Origin: Glandiceps talaboti
Lineage: Eukaryota > Hemichordata > Enteropneusta > Spengelidae
Length of the DNA stretch: 64,000 bases
Direction: 5' to 3'
Assembly: GCF_964340395.1 (NCBI RefSeq)
Contig: NC_135563.1
Location: 124,001 to 188,000, forward strand
The notes beneath the pieces were generated by a model that searched no databases, was not told the origin of the DNA, and worked only from the letters and a program-made list of their open reading frames with translations. Position numbers and translations under genes: made by a program. Positions 24,442-39,400 of the stretch are shown piece after piece (the stretch's first letter is position 1; each line of letters starts with the position of its first letter).

Positions 24442-27400
24442 ATCTATTCATTGTAGGGGTCCTTGTTGTGATCTGTTCATTATAGGGGGTCTGGTTGTGA
24501 TCTATTCATTGTAGGGGTCCTGGTTGTGATCTATTCATTGTAGGGGTCCTGGTTGTGATCTATTCATTTTAGGGGTCCTGGTTTTAGTTTATTAGTTTTA
24601 GGTGTCCTGGTTGTGATCTATTCATTGTTGGGGTCCTGGTTGTGATCTATTCATTATAGGGTCCTGGTTGTGATCTATTCATTATAGGGGTCCTGGTTGT
24701 GATCTATATATTGTAGGGGTCCTGGTTGTGATCTAGTCTTTATAGGGGTCCTGGTTTTGATCTATTCATTATAGGAGTCCTGGTTGTAGTTTACTAGTTT
24801 TAGGGGTCCTGGTTGTGATCTGTTCATTGTAGGGGTCCTGGTTGTGATCTATTCATTATAGGGGTCTGGGTTGTGATCTATTCATTGTAGGGGTCCTGGT
24901 TGTGATCTATTCATTTTAGGGGTCCTGGTTTTAGTTTATTAGTTTTAGGGGTCCTGGTTGTGATCTATTCATTGTAGGGGTCCTGGTTGTGATCTATTCA
25001 TTGTAGGGGTCCTGGTTGTGATCTATTCATTATAGGGGTCCTGGTTGTGATCAATTCATTATAGGGGTCCTGGTTGTGATCGATTCATTATAGAGGTCCT
25101 GGTTGTGATCTATTCATTATAGGGGTCTGGTTGTGATCTATTCATTATAGGGGTCCTGGTTGTGATCTATTCATTGTAGGGGTCCTGGTTAGGATCTATT
25201 CATTATAGGAGTCCTGGTTGTGATCTATTCATTGTAGGGGTCCTGGTTGTGATCTATTCATTGTAGGGGTCCTGGTTGTGATCTATTCATTATAGAGGTC
25301 CTGGTTGTGATCTATTCATTATATGGGTCTGGTTGTGATCTATTCATTATAGGGGTCCTGGTTGTGATCTATTCATTGTAGGGGTCCTGGTTAGGATCTA
25401 TTCATTATAGGAGTCCTGGTTGTGATCTATTCATTGTAGGGGTCCTGGTTGTGATCTATTCATTATTGGGGTCCTGGTTGTGATCTATTAATTTTAGGGG
25501 TCCTGGTTGTGATCTATTCATTATAGGGGTCCTGGTTGTGATCTATTCATTTTAGGGGTCCTGGTTGTGATTTATTCATTATAGGGGTCCTGGTTGTGAT
25601 CTATTCATTGTAGGGGTCCTGGTTGTGATCTATTCATTATAGGGGTCCTGGTTGTGATCAATTCATTATAGGGGTCCTGGTTGTAATCTATTCATCATAG
25701 GGGTCCTAGTTGTGATCTATTCAATGTAGGGGTCCTGGTTGTGATCTATTCATTATAGGGGACCTGGTTGTGATCTATTCATTGTAGGGGTCCTGGTTGT
25801 GATCTATTCATTGTAGGGGTCCTTGTTGTGATCTGTTCATTATAGGGTGTCTGGTTGTGATCTATTCATTGTAGGGGTCCTGGTTGTGATCTATTCATTG
25901 TAGGGGTCCTGGTTTTAGTTTATTAGTTTTAGGTGTCCTGGTTGTGATCTATTCATTGTTGGGGTCCTGGTTGTGATCTATTCATTATAGGGGTCCTGGT
26001 TGTGATCTATTCATTATAGGGGTCCTGGTTGTGATCTATTCATTGTAGGGGTCCTGGTTGTGATCTAGTCTTTATAGGGGTCCTGGTTTTGATCTATTCA
26101 TTATAGGAGTCCTGGTTGTAGTTTACTAGTTTTAGGGGTCCTGGTTGTGATCTGTTCATTGTAGGGGTCCTGGTTGTGATCTATTCATTATAGGGGTCCG
26201 GGTTGTGATCTATTCATTGTAGTGGTCCTGGTTGTGATCTATTCATTTTAGGGGTCCTGGTTTTAGTTTATTAGTTTTAGGGGTCCTGGTTGTGATCTAT
26301 TCATTGTAGGGGTCCTGGTTGTGATCTATTCATTGTAGGGGTCCTGGTTGTGATCTATTCATTATAGGGGTCCTGGTTGTGATCAATTCATTATAGGGGT
26401 CCTGGTTGTGATCGATTCATTATAGAGGTCCTGGTTGTGATCTATTCATTATAGGGGTCTGGTTGTGATCTATTCATTATAGGGGTCCTGGTTGTGATCT
26501 ATTCATTGTAGGGGTCCTGGTTAGGATCTATTCATTATAGGAGTCCTGGTTGTGATCTATTCATTGTAGGGGTCCTGGTTGTGATCTATTCATTGTAGGG
26601 GTCCTGGTTGTGATCTATTCATTATAGGAGTCCTGATTGTGATCTATTCATTGTAGGGGTCCTGGTTGTGATCTATTCATTATTGGGGTCCTGGTTGTGA
26701 TCTATTCATTTTAGGGGTCCTGGTTGTGATCTATTCATTGTAGGGGTCCTGGTTGTGATCTATTCATTTTAGGGGTCCTGGTTGTGATTTATTCATTATA
26801 GGGGTCCTGGTTGTGATCTATTCATTGTAGGGGTCCTGGTTGTGATCTATTCATTATAGGTGTCCTGGTTGTAGTTTATTAGTTTTAGGGGTCCTGGTTG
26901 TGATCTATTCATTATAGGGGTCCTGGTTGTGATCTATTCATTATAGGGGTCCTGGTTGTAATCTACTCAATATAGTTGTCCTGGTTGTAGTTTATTAGTT
27001 TTAGGGGTCCTGGTTGTGATCTATTCATTGTAGGGATCCTGGTTGTGATCTATTCATTATAGGGGTCCTGGTTGTGATCTATTCATTATAGGGGTCCTGG
27101 TTGTGATCTATTCATTATAGGGGTCCTGGTTGTGATCTGTTCATTATAGGGGTCCTGGTTGTGATCTATTCATTGTAGGGGTCCTGGTTGTGATCTAGTC
27201 TTTATAGGGGTCCTGGTTGTGATCTATTCATTGTAGGGGTCCTGGTTGTGATCTATTCATTATAGGGGTCCTGGTTGTGATCTATTCATTACAGGGGTCC
27301 TGGTTGGGATCTATTCATTATAGGGGTCCTGGTTGTGATCTATTCATTATAGGGGTCCTGGTTGTGATCTATTCATTATAGGGGTCCTGGTTGTGATCTA

Positions 27401-28790
27401 TTCATTGTAGGGGTCCTGGTTGTGATCTAGTCTTTCTAGGGGTCCTGGTTGTGATCTATTCATTATAGGGGTCCTGGTTGTGATCTATTCATCATAGGGG
27501 TCCTAGTTGTGATCTATTCATTGTAGGGGTCCTGGTTGTGATCTATTCATTATAAGGGTCCTGGTTGTTATCTATTCATTGTAGGGGTCCTGGTTGTGAT
27601 CTATTCATTGTAGGGGTCCTTGTTGTGATCTGTTCATTATAGGGGGTCTGGTTGTGATCTATTCATTGTAGGGGTCCTGGTTGTGATCTATTCATTGTAG
27701 GGGTCCTGGTTGTGATCTATTCATTTTAGGGGTCCTGGTTTTAGTTTATTAGTTTTAGGTGTCCTGGTTGTGATCTATTCATTGTTGGGGTCCTGGTTGT
27801 GATCTATTCATTATAGGGGTCCTGGTTGTGATCTATTCATTATAGGGGTCCTGGTTGTGATCTATATATTGTAGGGGTCCTGGTTGTGATCTAGTCTTTA
27901 TAGGGGTCCTGGTTTTGATCTATTCATTATAGGAGTCCTGGTTGTAGTTTACTAGTTTTAGGGGTCCTGGTTGTGATCTGTTCATTGTAGGGGTCCTGGT
28001 TGTGATCTATTCATTATAGGGGTCTGGGTTGTGATCTATTCATTGTAGGGGTCCTGGTTGTGATCTATTCATTTTAGGGGTCCTGGTTTTAGTTTATTAG
28101 TTTTAGGGGTCCTGGTTGTGATCTATTCATTGTAGGGGTCCTGGTTGTGATCTATTCATTGTAGGGGTCCTGGTTGTGATCTATTCATTATAGGGGTCCT
28201 GGTTGTGATCAATTCATTATAGGGGTCCTGGTTGTGATCGATTCATTATAGAGGTCCTGGTTGTGATCTATTCATTATAGGGGTCTGGTTGTGATCTATT
28301 CATTATAGGGGTCCTGGTTGTGATCTATTCATTGTAGGGGTCCTGGTTAGGATCTATTCATTATAGGAGTCCTGGTTGTGATCTATTCATTGTAGGGGTC
28401 CTGGTTGTGATCTATTCATTGTAGGGGTCCTGGTTGTGATCTATTCATTATAGAGGTCCTGGTTGTGATCTATTCATTATAGGGGTCTGGTTGTGATCTA
28501 TTCATTATAGGGGTCCTGGTTGTGATCTATTCATTGTAGGGGTCCTGGTTAGGATCTATTCATTATAGGAGTCCTGGTTGTGATCTATTCATTGTAGGGG
28601 TCCTGGTTGTGATCTATTCATTATTGGGGTCCTGGTTGTGATCTATTAATTTTAGGGGTCCTGGTTGTGATCTATTCATTATAGGGGTCCTGGTTGTGAT
28701 CTATTCATTTTAGGGGTCCTGGTTGTGATTTATTCATTATAGGGGTCCTGGTTGTGATCTATTCATTGTAGGGGTCCTGGTTGTGATCTA
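22480..28790. repeat. Tandem duplication of a block of about 3,157 bp
   Basis: A shift of 3,157-3,158 bp links TAGTTTACTAG at 22962 and 26119, the unusual GATCTATATATTG unit at 24701 and 27859, and TAGTTTACTAG at 24787 and 27945. The copies are about 22480-25637 and 25638-28790, and they overlap the right part of the 2,551 bp duplication. The overlap means amplification occurred in successive rounds over overlapping tracts. Edges were judged by eye. Confidence 0.75.
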
Positions 28791-30449
28791 GTCATTATAG
28801 GTGTCCTGGTTGTAGTTTATTAGCTTTAGGGGTCCTGGTTGTGATCTATTCATTATAGGGGTCCTGGTTGTGATCTATTCATTATAGGGGTCCTGGTTGT
28901 AATCTACTCAATATAGTTGTCCTGGTTGTAGTTTATTAGTTTTAGGGGTCCTGGTTGTGATCTATTCATTATAGGGGTCCTGGTTGTGATCAATTCATTA
29001 TAGGGGTCCTGGTTGTGATCTATTCATTATAGGGGTCCTGGTTGTGATCTATTCATTTTAGGGGTCCTGGTTGTGATTTATTCATTATAGGGGTCCTGGT
29101 TGTGATCTATTCATTGTAGGGGTCCTGGTTGTGATCTATTCATTATAGGTGTCCTGGTTGTAGTTTATTAGCTTTAGGGGTCCTGGTTGTGATCTATTCA
29201 TTATAGGGGTCCTGGTTGTGATCTATTCATTATAGGGGTCCTGGTTGTAATCTACTCAATATAGTTGTCCTGGTTGTAGTTTATTAGTTTTAGGGGTCCT
29301 GGTTGTGATCTATTCATTATAGGGGTCCTGGTTGTGATCAATTCATTATAGGGGTCCTGGTTGTGATCTATTCATTATAGGGGTCCTGGTTGTGATCTAT
29401 TCATTATAGGAGTCCTGGTTGTGATCTATTCATTGTAAGGGTCCTGGTTGTGATCTAGTCTTTATAGGGGTCCTGGTTGTGGTCTATTCATTATAGGGGT
29501 CCTGGTTGTAGTTTATTAGTTTTAGGGGTCCTGGTTGTGATCTATTCATTGTAGGGGTCCTGGTTGTGATCTATTCATTATAGGGGTCCTGGTTGTGATC
29601 TATTCATTGTAGGGGTCCTGGTTGTGATCTATTCATTTTAGGGGTCCTGGTTGTAGTTTATTAGTTTTAGGGGTCTTGGTTGTGATCTATTCATTATAGG
29701 GGTCCTGGTTGTGATCTATTCATTATAGGGGTCCTGGTTGTGATCTATTCATTATAGGGGTCCTGGTTGTGATCTATTCATTATAGGGGTCCTGGTTGTG
29801 ATCTATTCATTATAGGGGTCTGTTTGTGATCTATTCATTATAGGGGTCCTGGTTGTGATCTATTCATTATTGGGGTCCTGGTTGTGATCTATTCATTTTA
29901 GGGGTCCTGGTTGTGATCTATTCATTTTAGGGGTCCTGGTTGTGATCATTTCATTTTAGGGGTCCTGGTTGTGATTTATTCATTATAGGGGTCCTGATTG
30001 TGATTTATTCATTATAGGGGTCCTGGTTGTGATCTATTCATTGTAGGGGTCCTGGTTAGGATCTATTCATTATAGGGGTCCTGGTTGTGATCTATTCATT
30101 GTAGGGGTCCTGGTTGTGATCTATTCATTATAGGGGTCCTGGTTGTGATCTATTCATTATAGGGGTCCTGGTTGGGATCTATTCATTATAGGGGTCCTGG
30201 TTGGGATCTATTCATTATAGGGGTCCTGGTTGTGATCTATTCAATATAGGGGTCCTGGTTGTGATCTATTCATTGTAGGGGTCCTGGTTGTGATCTAGTC
30301 TTTATAGGGGTCCTGGTTGTGATCTATTCATTATAGGGGTCCTGGTTGTAGTTTATTAGTTTTAGGGGTCCTGGTTGTGATCTATTCATTGTAGGGGTCC
30401 TGGTTGTGATCTATTCATCATAGGGGTCCTAGTTGTGATCTATTCATTG

Positions 30450-33400
30450 TAGGGGTCCTGGTTGTGATCTATTCATTATAGGGGACCTGGTTGTGATCTA
30501 TTCATTGTAGGGGTCCTGGTTGTGATCTATTCATTGTAGGGGTCCTTGTTGTGATCTGTTCATTATAGGGTGTCTGGTTGTGATCTATTCATTGTAGGGG
30601 TCCTGGTTATGATCTATTCATTGTAGGGGTCCTGGTTTTAGTTTATTAGTTTTAGGTGTCCTGGTTGTGATCTATTCATTGTTGGGGTCCTGGTTGTGAT
30701 CTATTCATTATAGGGGTCCTGGTTGTGATCTATTCATTATAGGGGTCCTGGTTGTGATCTATTCATTGTAGGGGTCCTGGTTGTGATCTAGTCTTTATAG
30801 GGGTTCTGGTTTTGATCTATTCATTATAGGAGTCCTGGTTGTAGTTTACTAGTTTTAGGGGTCCTGGTTGTGATCTGTTCACTGTAGGGGTCCTGGTTGT
30901 GATCTATTCATTATAGGGGTCCGGGTTGTGATCTATTCATCATAGGGGTCCTAGTTGTAATCTATTCAATGTAGGGGTCCTGGTTGTGATCTATTCATTA
31001 TAGGGGATCTGGTTGTGATCTATTCATTGTAGGGGTCCTGGTTGTGTTCTATTCATTGTAGGGGTCCTTGTTGTGATCTGTTCATTATAGGGTGTCTGGT
31101 TGTGATCTATTCATTGTAGGGGTCCTGGTTTTAGTTTATTAGTTTTATTTGTCCTGGTTGTGATCTATTCATTGTTGGGGTCCTGGTTGTGATCTATTCA
31201 TTATAGGGGTCCTGGTATTGATCTATTCATTATAGGGGTCCTGGTTGTGATCTATTCATTGTAGGGGTCCTGGTTGTGATCTAGTCTTTATTTTGGTCCT
31301 GGTTTTGATCTATTCATTATAGGAGTCCTGGTTGTAGTTTACTAGTTTTAGGGGTCCTGGTTGTGATCTGTTCATTGTAGGGGTCCTGGTTGTGATCTAT
31401 TCATTATAGGGGTCCGGGTTGTGATCTATTCATTGTAGTGGTCCTGGTTGTGATCTATTCATTTTAGGGGTCCTGGTTTTAGTTTATTAGTTTTAGGGGT
31501 CCTGGTTGTGATCTATTCATTGTAGGGGTCATGGTTGTGATCTATTCATTGTAGGGGTCCTGGTTGTGATATATTCATTATAGGGGTCCTGGTTGTGATC
31601 AATTCATTATAGGGGTCCTGGTTGTGATCGATTCATTATAGAGGTCCTGGTTGTGATCTATTCATTATAGGGGTCTGGTTGTGATCTATTCATTATAGGG
31701 GTCCTGGTTGTGATCTATTCATTGTAGGGGTCCTGGTTAGGATCTATTCATTATAGGAGTCCTGGTTGTGATCTATTCATTGTAGGGGTCCTGGTTGTGA
31801 TCTATTCATTGTAGGGGTCCTGGTTGTGATCTATTCATTATAGGAGTCCTGGTTGTGATCTATTCATTGTAGGGGTCCTGGTTGTGATCTATTCATTATT
31901 GGGGTCCTGGTTGTGATCTATTCATTTTAGGGGTCCTGGTTGTGATCTATTCATTGTAGGGGTCCTGGTTGTGATCTATTCATTTTAGGGGTCCTGGTTG
32001 TGATTTATTCATTGTAGGGGTCCTGGTTGTGATCTATTCATTGTAGGGGTCCTGGTTGTGATCTATTCATTATAGGTGTCCTGGTTGTAGTTTATTAGTT
32101 TTAGGGGTCCTGGTTGTGATCTATTCATTGTAGGGGTCCTGGTTGTGATCTATTCATTATAGGGGTCCTGGTTGTGATCTATTCATTATAGGGGTCCTGG
32201 TTGTGATCTATTCATTATAGGGGTCTGGTTGTGATCTATTCATTATAGGGGTCCTGGTTGTGATCTATTCATTGTAGGGGTCCTGGTTAGGATCTATTCA
32301 TTATAGGAGTCCTGGTTGTGATCTATTCATTGTAGGGGTCCTGGTTGTGATCTATTCATTGTAGGGGTCCTGGTTGTGATCTATTCATTATAGGAGTCCT
32401 GATTGTGATCTATTCATTGTAGGGGTCCTGGTTGTGATCTATTCATTATTGGGGTCCTGGTTGTGATCTATTCATTTTAGGGGTCCTGGTTGTGATCTAT
32501 TCATTGTAGGGGTCCTGGTTGTGATTTATTCATTATAGGGGTCCTGGTTGTGATCTATTCATTGTAGGGGTCCTGGTTGTGATCTATTCATTATAGGTGT
32601 CCTGGTTGTAGTTTATTAGTTTTAGGGGTCCTGGTTGTGATCTATTCATTATAGGGGTCCTGGTTGTGATCTATTCATTATAGGGGTCCTGGTTGTAATC
32701 TACTCAATATAGTTGTCCTGGTTGTAGTTTATTAGTTTTAGGGGTCCTGGTTGTGATCTATTCATTGTAGGGATCCTGGTTGCGATCTATTCATTATAGG
32801 GGTCCTGGTTGTGATCTATTCATTATAGGGGTCCTGGTTGTGATCTATTCATTATAGGGGTCCTGGTTGTGATCTGTTCATTATAGGGGTCCTGGTTGTG
32901 ATCTATTCATTGTAGGGGTCCTGGTTGTGATCTAGTCTTTATAGGGGTCCTGGTTGTGATCTATTCATTGTAGGGGTCCTGGTTGTGATCTATTCATTAT
33001 AGGGGTCCTGGTTGTGATCTATTCATTACAGGGGTCCTGGTTGGGATCTATTCATTATAGGGGTCCTGGTTGTGATCTATTCATTATAGGGGTCCTGGTT
33101 GTGATCTATTCATTATAGGGGTCCTGGTTGTGATCTATTCATTGTAGGGGTCCTGGTTGTGATCTAGTCTTTCTAGGGGTCCTGGTTGTGATCTATTCAT
33201 TATAGGGGTCCTGGTTGTGATCTATTCATCATAGGGGTCCTAGTTGTGATCTATTCATTGTAGGGGTCCTGGTTGTGATCTATTCATTATAAGGGTCCTG
33301 GTTGTTATCTATTCATTGTAGGGGTCCTGGTTGTGATCTATTCATTGTAGGGGTCCTTGTTGTGATCTGTTCATTATAGGGGGTCTGGTTGTGATCTATT

Positions 33401-36400
33401 CATTGTAGGGGTCCTGGTTGTGATCTATTCATTGTAGGGGTCCTGGTTGTGATCTATTCATTTTAGGGGTCCTGGTTTTAGTTTATTAGTTTTAGGTGTC
33501 CTGGTTGTGATCTATTCATTGTTGGGGTCCTGGTTGTGATCTATTCATTATAGGGGTCCTGGTTGTGATCTATTCATTATAGGGGTCCTGGTTGTGATCT
33601 ATATATTGTAGGGGTCCTGGTTGTGATCTAGTCTTTATAGGGGTCCTGGTTTTGATCTATTCATTATAGGAGTCCTGGTTGTAGTTTACTAGTTTTAGGG
33701 GTCCTGGTTGTGATCTGTTCATTGTAGGGGTCCTGGTTGTGATCTATTCATTATAGGGGTCTGGGTTGTGATCTATTCATTGTAGGGGTCCTGGTTGTGA
33801 TCTATTCATTTTAGGGGTCCTGGTTTTAGTTTATTAGTTTTAGGGGTCCTGGTTGTGATCTATTCATTGTAGGGGTCCTGGTTGTGATCTATTCATTGTT
33901 TGGGTCCTGGTTGTGATCTATTCATTATAGGGGTCCTGGTTGTGATCAATTCATTATAGGGGTCCTGGTTGTGATCGATTCATTATAGAGGTCCTGGTTG
34001 TGATCTATTCATTATAGGGGTCTGGTTGTGATCTATTCATTATAGGGGTCCTGGTTGTGATCTATTCATTGTAGGGGTCCTGGTTAGGATCTATTCATTA
34101 TAGGAGTCCTGGTTGTGATCTATTCATTGTAGGGGTCCTGGTTGTGATCTATTCATTGTAGGGGTCCTGGTTGTGATCTATTCATTATAGAGGTCCTGGT
34201 TGTGATCTATTCATTATAGGGGTCTGGTTGTGATCTATTCATTATAGGGGTCCTGGTTGTGATCTATTCATTGTAGGGGTCCTGGTTAGGATCTATTCAT
34301 TATAGGAGTCCTGGTTGTGATCTATTCATTGTAGGGGTCCTGGTTGTGATCTATTCATTATTGGGGTCCTGGTTGTGATCTATTAATTTTAGGGGTCCTG
34401 GTTGTGATCTATTCATTATAGGGGTCCTGGTTGTGATCTATTCATTTTAGGGGTCCTGGTTGTGATTTATTCATTATAGGGTCCTGGTTGTGATCTATTC
34501 ATTGTAGGGGTCCTGGTTGTGATCTAGTCATTATAGGTGTCCTGGTTGTAGTTTATTAGCTTTAGGGGTCCTGGTTGTGATCTATTCATTATAGGGGTCC
34601 TGGTTGTGATCTATTCATTATAGGGGTCCTGGTTGTAATCTACTCAATATAGTTGTCCTGGTTGTAGTTTATTAGTTTTAGGGGTCCTGGTTGTGATCTA
34701 TTCATTATAGGGGTCCTGGTTGTGATCAATTCATTATAGGGGTCCTGGTTGTGATCTATTCATTATAGGGGTCCTGGTTGTGATCTATTCATTTTAGGGG
34801 TCCTGGTTGTGATTTATTCATTATAGGGGTCCTGGTTGTGATCTATTCATTGTAGGGGTCCTGGTTGTGATCTATTCATTATAGGTGTCCTGGTTGTAGT
34901 TTATTAGCTTTAGGGGTCCTGGTTGTGATCTATTCATTATAGGGGTCCTGGTTGTGATCTATTCATTATAGGGGTCCTGGTTGTAATCTACTCAATATAG
35001 TTGTCCTGGTTGTAGTTTATTAGTTTTAGGGGTCCTGGTTGTGATCTATTCATTATAGGGGTCCTGGTTGTGATCAATTCATTATAGGGGTCCTGGTTGT
35101 GATCTATTCATTATAGGGGTCCTGGTTGTGATCTATTCATTATAGGAGTCCTGGTTGTGATCTATTCATTGTAGGGGTCCTGGTTGTGATCTAGTCTTTA
35201 TAGGGGTCCTGGTTGTGGTCTATTCATTATAGGGGTCCTGGTTGTAGTTTATTAGTTTTAGGGGTCCTGGTTGTGATCTATTCATTGTAGGGGTCCTGGT
35301 TGTGATCTATTCATTATAGGGGTCCTGGTTGTGATCTATTCATTGTAGGGGTCCTGGTTGTGATCTATTCATTTTAGGGGTCCTGGTTGTAGTTTATTAG
35401 TTTTAGGGGTCTTGGTTGTGATCTATTCATTATAGGGGTCCTGGTTGTGATCTATTCATTATAGGGGCCCTGGTTGTGATCTATTCATTATAGGGGTCCT
35501 GGTTGTGATCTATTCATTATAGGGGACCTGGTTGTGATCTATTCATTGTAGGGGTCCTGGTTGTGATCTATTCATTGTAGGGGTCCTTGTTGTGATCTGT
35601 TCATTATAGGGTGTCTGGTTGTGATCTATTCATTGTAGGGGTCCTGGTTATGATCTATTCATTGTAGGGGTCCTGGTTTTAGTTTATTAGTTTTAGGTGT
35701 CCTGGTTGTGATCTATTCATTGTTGGGGTCCTGGTTGTGATCTATTCATTATAGGGGTCCTGGTTGTGATCTATTCATTATAGGGGTCCTGGTTGTGATC
35801 TATTCATTGTAGGGGTCCTGGTTGTGATCTAGTCTTTATAGGGGTTCTGGTTTTGATCTATTCATTATAGGAGTCCTGGTTGTAGTTTACTAGTTTTAGG
35901 GGTCCTGGTTGTGATCTGTTCACTGTAGGGGTCCTGGTTGTGATCTATTCATTATAGGGGTCCGGGTTGTGATCTATTCATCATAGGGGTCCTAGTTGTA
36001 ATCTATTCAATGTAGGGGTCCTGGTTGTGATCTATTCATTATAGGGGATCTGGTTGTGATCTATTCATTGTAGGGGTCCTGGTTGTGTTCTATTCATTGT
36101 AGGGGTCCTTGTTGTGATCTGTTCATTATAGGGTGTCTGGTTGTGATCTATTCATTGTAGGGGTCCTGGTTTTAGTTTATTAGTTTTATTTGTCCTGGTT
36201 GTGATCTATTCATTGTTGGGGTCCTGGTTGTGATCTATTCATTATAGGGGTCCTGGTATTGATCTATTCATTATAGGGGTCCTGGTTGTGATCTATTCAT
36301 TGTAGGGGTCCTGGTTGTGATCTAGTCTTTATTTTGGTCCTGGTTTTGATCTATTCATTATAGGAGTCCTGGTTGTAGTTTACTAGTTTTAGGGGTCCTG

Positions 36401-39400
36401 GTTGTGATCTGTTCATTGTAGGGGTCCTGGTTGTGATCTATTCATTATAGGGGTCCGGGTTGTGATCTATTCATTGTAGTGGTCCTGGTTGTGATCTATT
36501 CATTTTAGGGGTCCTGGTTTTAGTTTATTAGTTTTAGGGGTCCTGGTTGTGATCTATTCATTGTAGGGGTCATGGTTGTGATCTATTCATTGTAGGGGTC
36601 CTGGTTGTGATATATTCATTATAGGGGTCCTGGTTGTGATCAATTCATTATAGGGGTCCTGGTTGTGATCGATTCATTATAGAGGTCCTGGTTGTGATCT
36701 ATTCATTATAGGGGTCTGGTTGTGATCTATTCATTATAGGGGTCCTGGTTGTGATCTATTCATTGTAGGGGTCCTGGTTAGGATCTATTCATTATAGGAG
36801 TCCTGGTTGTGATCTATTCATTGTAGGGGTCCTGGTTGTGATCTATTCATTGTAGGGGTCCTGGTTGTGATCTATTCATTATAGGAGTCCTGGTTGTGAT
36901 CTATTCATTGTAGGGGTCCTGGTTGTGATCTATTCATTATTGGGGTCCTGGTTGTGATCTATTCATTTTAGGGGTCCTGGTTGTGATCTATTCATTGTAG
37001 GGGTCCTGGTTGTGATCTATTCATTTTAGGGGTCCTGGTTGTGATTTATTCATTGTAGGGGTCCTGGTTGTGATCTATTCATTGTAGGGGTCCTGGTTGT
37101 GATCTATTCATTATAGGTGTCCTGGTTGTAGTTTATTAGTTTTAGGGGTCCTGGTTGTGATCTATTCATTGTAGGGGTCCTGGTTGTGATCTATTCATTA
37201 TAGGGGTCCTGGTTGTGATCTATTCATTATAGGGGTCCTGGTTGTGATCTATTCATTATAGGGGTCTGGTTGTGATCTATTCATTATAGGGGTCCTGGTT
37301 GTGATCTATTCATTGTAGGGGTCCTGGTTAGGATCTATTCATTATAGGAGTCCTGGTTGTGATCTATTCATTGTAGGGGTCCTGGTTGTGATCTATTCAT
37401 TGTAGGGGTCCTGGTTGTGATCTATTCATTATAGGAGTCCTGATTGTGATCTATTCATTGTAGGGGTCCTGGTTGTGATCTATTCATTATTGGGGTCCTG
37501 GTTGTGATCTATTCATTTTAGGGGTCCTGGTTGTGATCTATTCATTGTAGGGGTCCTGGTTGTGATTTATTCATTATAGGGGTCCTGGTTGTGATCTATT
37601 CATTGTAGGGGTCCTGGTTGTGATCTATTCATTATAGGTGTCCTGGTTGTAGTTTATTAGTTTTAGGGGTCCTGGTTGTGATCTATTCATTATAGGGGTC
37701 CTGGTTGTGATCTATTCATTATAGGGGTCCTGGTTGTAATCTACTCAATATAGTTGTCCTGGTTGTAGTTTATTAGTTTTAGGGGTCCTGGTTGTGATCT
37801 ATTCATTGTAGGGATCCTGGTTGCGATCTATTCATTATAGGGGTCCTGGTTGTGATCTATTCATTATAGGGGTCCTGGTTGTGATCTATTCATTATAGGG
37901 GTCCTGGTTGTGATCTGTTCATTATAGGGGTCCTGGTTGTGATCTATTCATTGTAGGGGTCCTGGTTGTGATCTAGTCTTTATAGGGGTCCTGGTTGTGA
38001 TCTATTCATTGTAGGGGTCCTGGTTGTGATCTATTCATTATAGGGGTCCTGGTTGTGATCTATTCATTACAGGGGTCCTGGTTGGGATCTATTCATTATA
38101 GGGGTCCTGGTTGTGATCTATTCATTATAGGGGTCCTGGTTGTGATCTATTCATTATAGGGGTCCTGGTTGTGATCTATTCATTGTAGGGGTCCTGGTTG
38201 TGATCTAGTCTTTCTAGGGGTCCTGGTTGTGATCTATTCATTATAGGGGTCCTGGTTGTGATCTATTCATCATAGGGGTCCTAGTTGTGATCTATTCATT
38301 GTAGGGGTCCTGGTTGTGATCTATTCATTATAAGGGTCCTGGTTGTTATCTATTCATTGTAGGGGTCCTGGTTGTGATCTATTCATTGTAGGGGTCCTTG
38401 TTGTGATCTGTTCATTATAGGGGGTCTGGTTGTGATCTATTCATTGTAGGGGTCCTGGTTGTGATCTATTCATTGTAGGGGTCCTGGTTGTGATCTATTC
38501 ATTTTAGGGGTCCTGGTTTTAGTTTATTAGTTTTAGGTGTCCTGGTTGTGATCTATTCATTGTTGGGGTCCTGGTTGTGATCTATTCATTATAGGGGTCC
38601 TGGTTGTGATCTATTCATTATAGGGGTCCTGGTTGTGATCTATATATTGTAGGGGTCCTGGTTGTGATCTAGTCTTTATAGGGGTCCTGGTTTTGATCTA
38701 TTCATTATAGGAGTCCTGGTTGTAGTTTACTAGTTTTAGGGGTCCTGGTTGTGATCTGTTCATTGTAGGGGTCCTGGTTGTGATCTATTCATTATAGGGG
38801 TCTGGGTTGTGATCTATTCATTGTAGGGGTCCTGGTTGTGATCTATTCATTTTAGGGGTCCTGGTTTTAGTTTATTAGTTTTAGGGGTCCTGGTTGTGAT
38901 CTATTCATTGTAGGGGTCCTGGTTGTGATCTATTCATTGTTTGGGTCCTGGTTGTGATCTATTCATTATAGGGGTCCTGGTTGTGATCAATTCATTATAG
39001 GGGTCCTGGTTGTGATCGATTCATTATAGAGGTCCTGGTTGTGATCTATTCATTATAGGGGTCTGGTTGTGATCTATTCATTATAGGGGTCCTGGTTGTG
39101 ATCTATTCATTGTAGGGGTCCTGGTTAGGATCTATTCATTATAGGAGTCCTGGTTGTGATCTATTCATTGTAGGGGTCCTGGTTGTGATCTATTCATTGT
39201 AGGGGTCCTGGTTGTGATCTATTCATTATAGAGGTCCTGGTTGTGATCTATTCATTATAGGGGTCTGGTTGTGATCTATTCATTATAGGGGTCCTGGTTG
39301 TGATCTATTCATTGTAGGGGTCCTGGTTAGGATCTATTCATTATAGGAGTCCTGGTTGTGATCTATTCATTGTAGGGGTCCTGGTTGTGATCTATTCATT

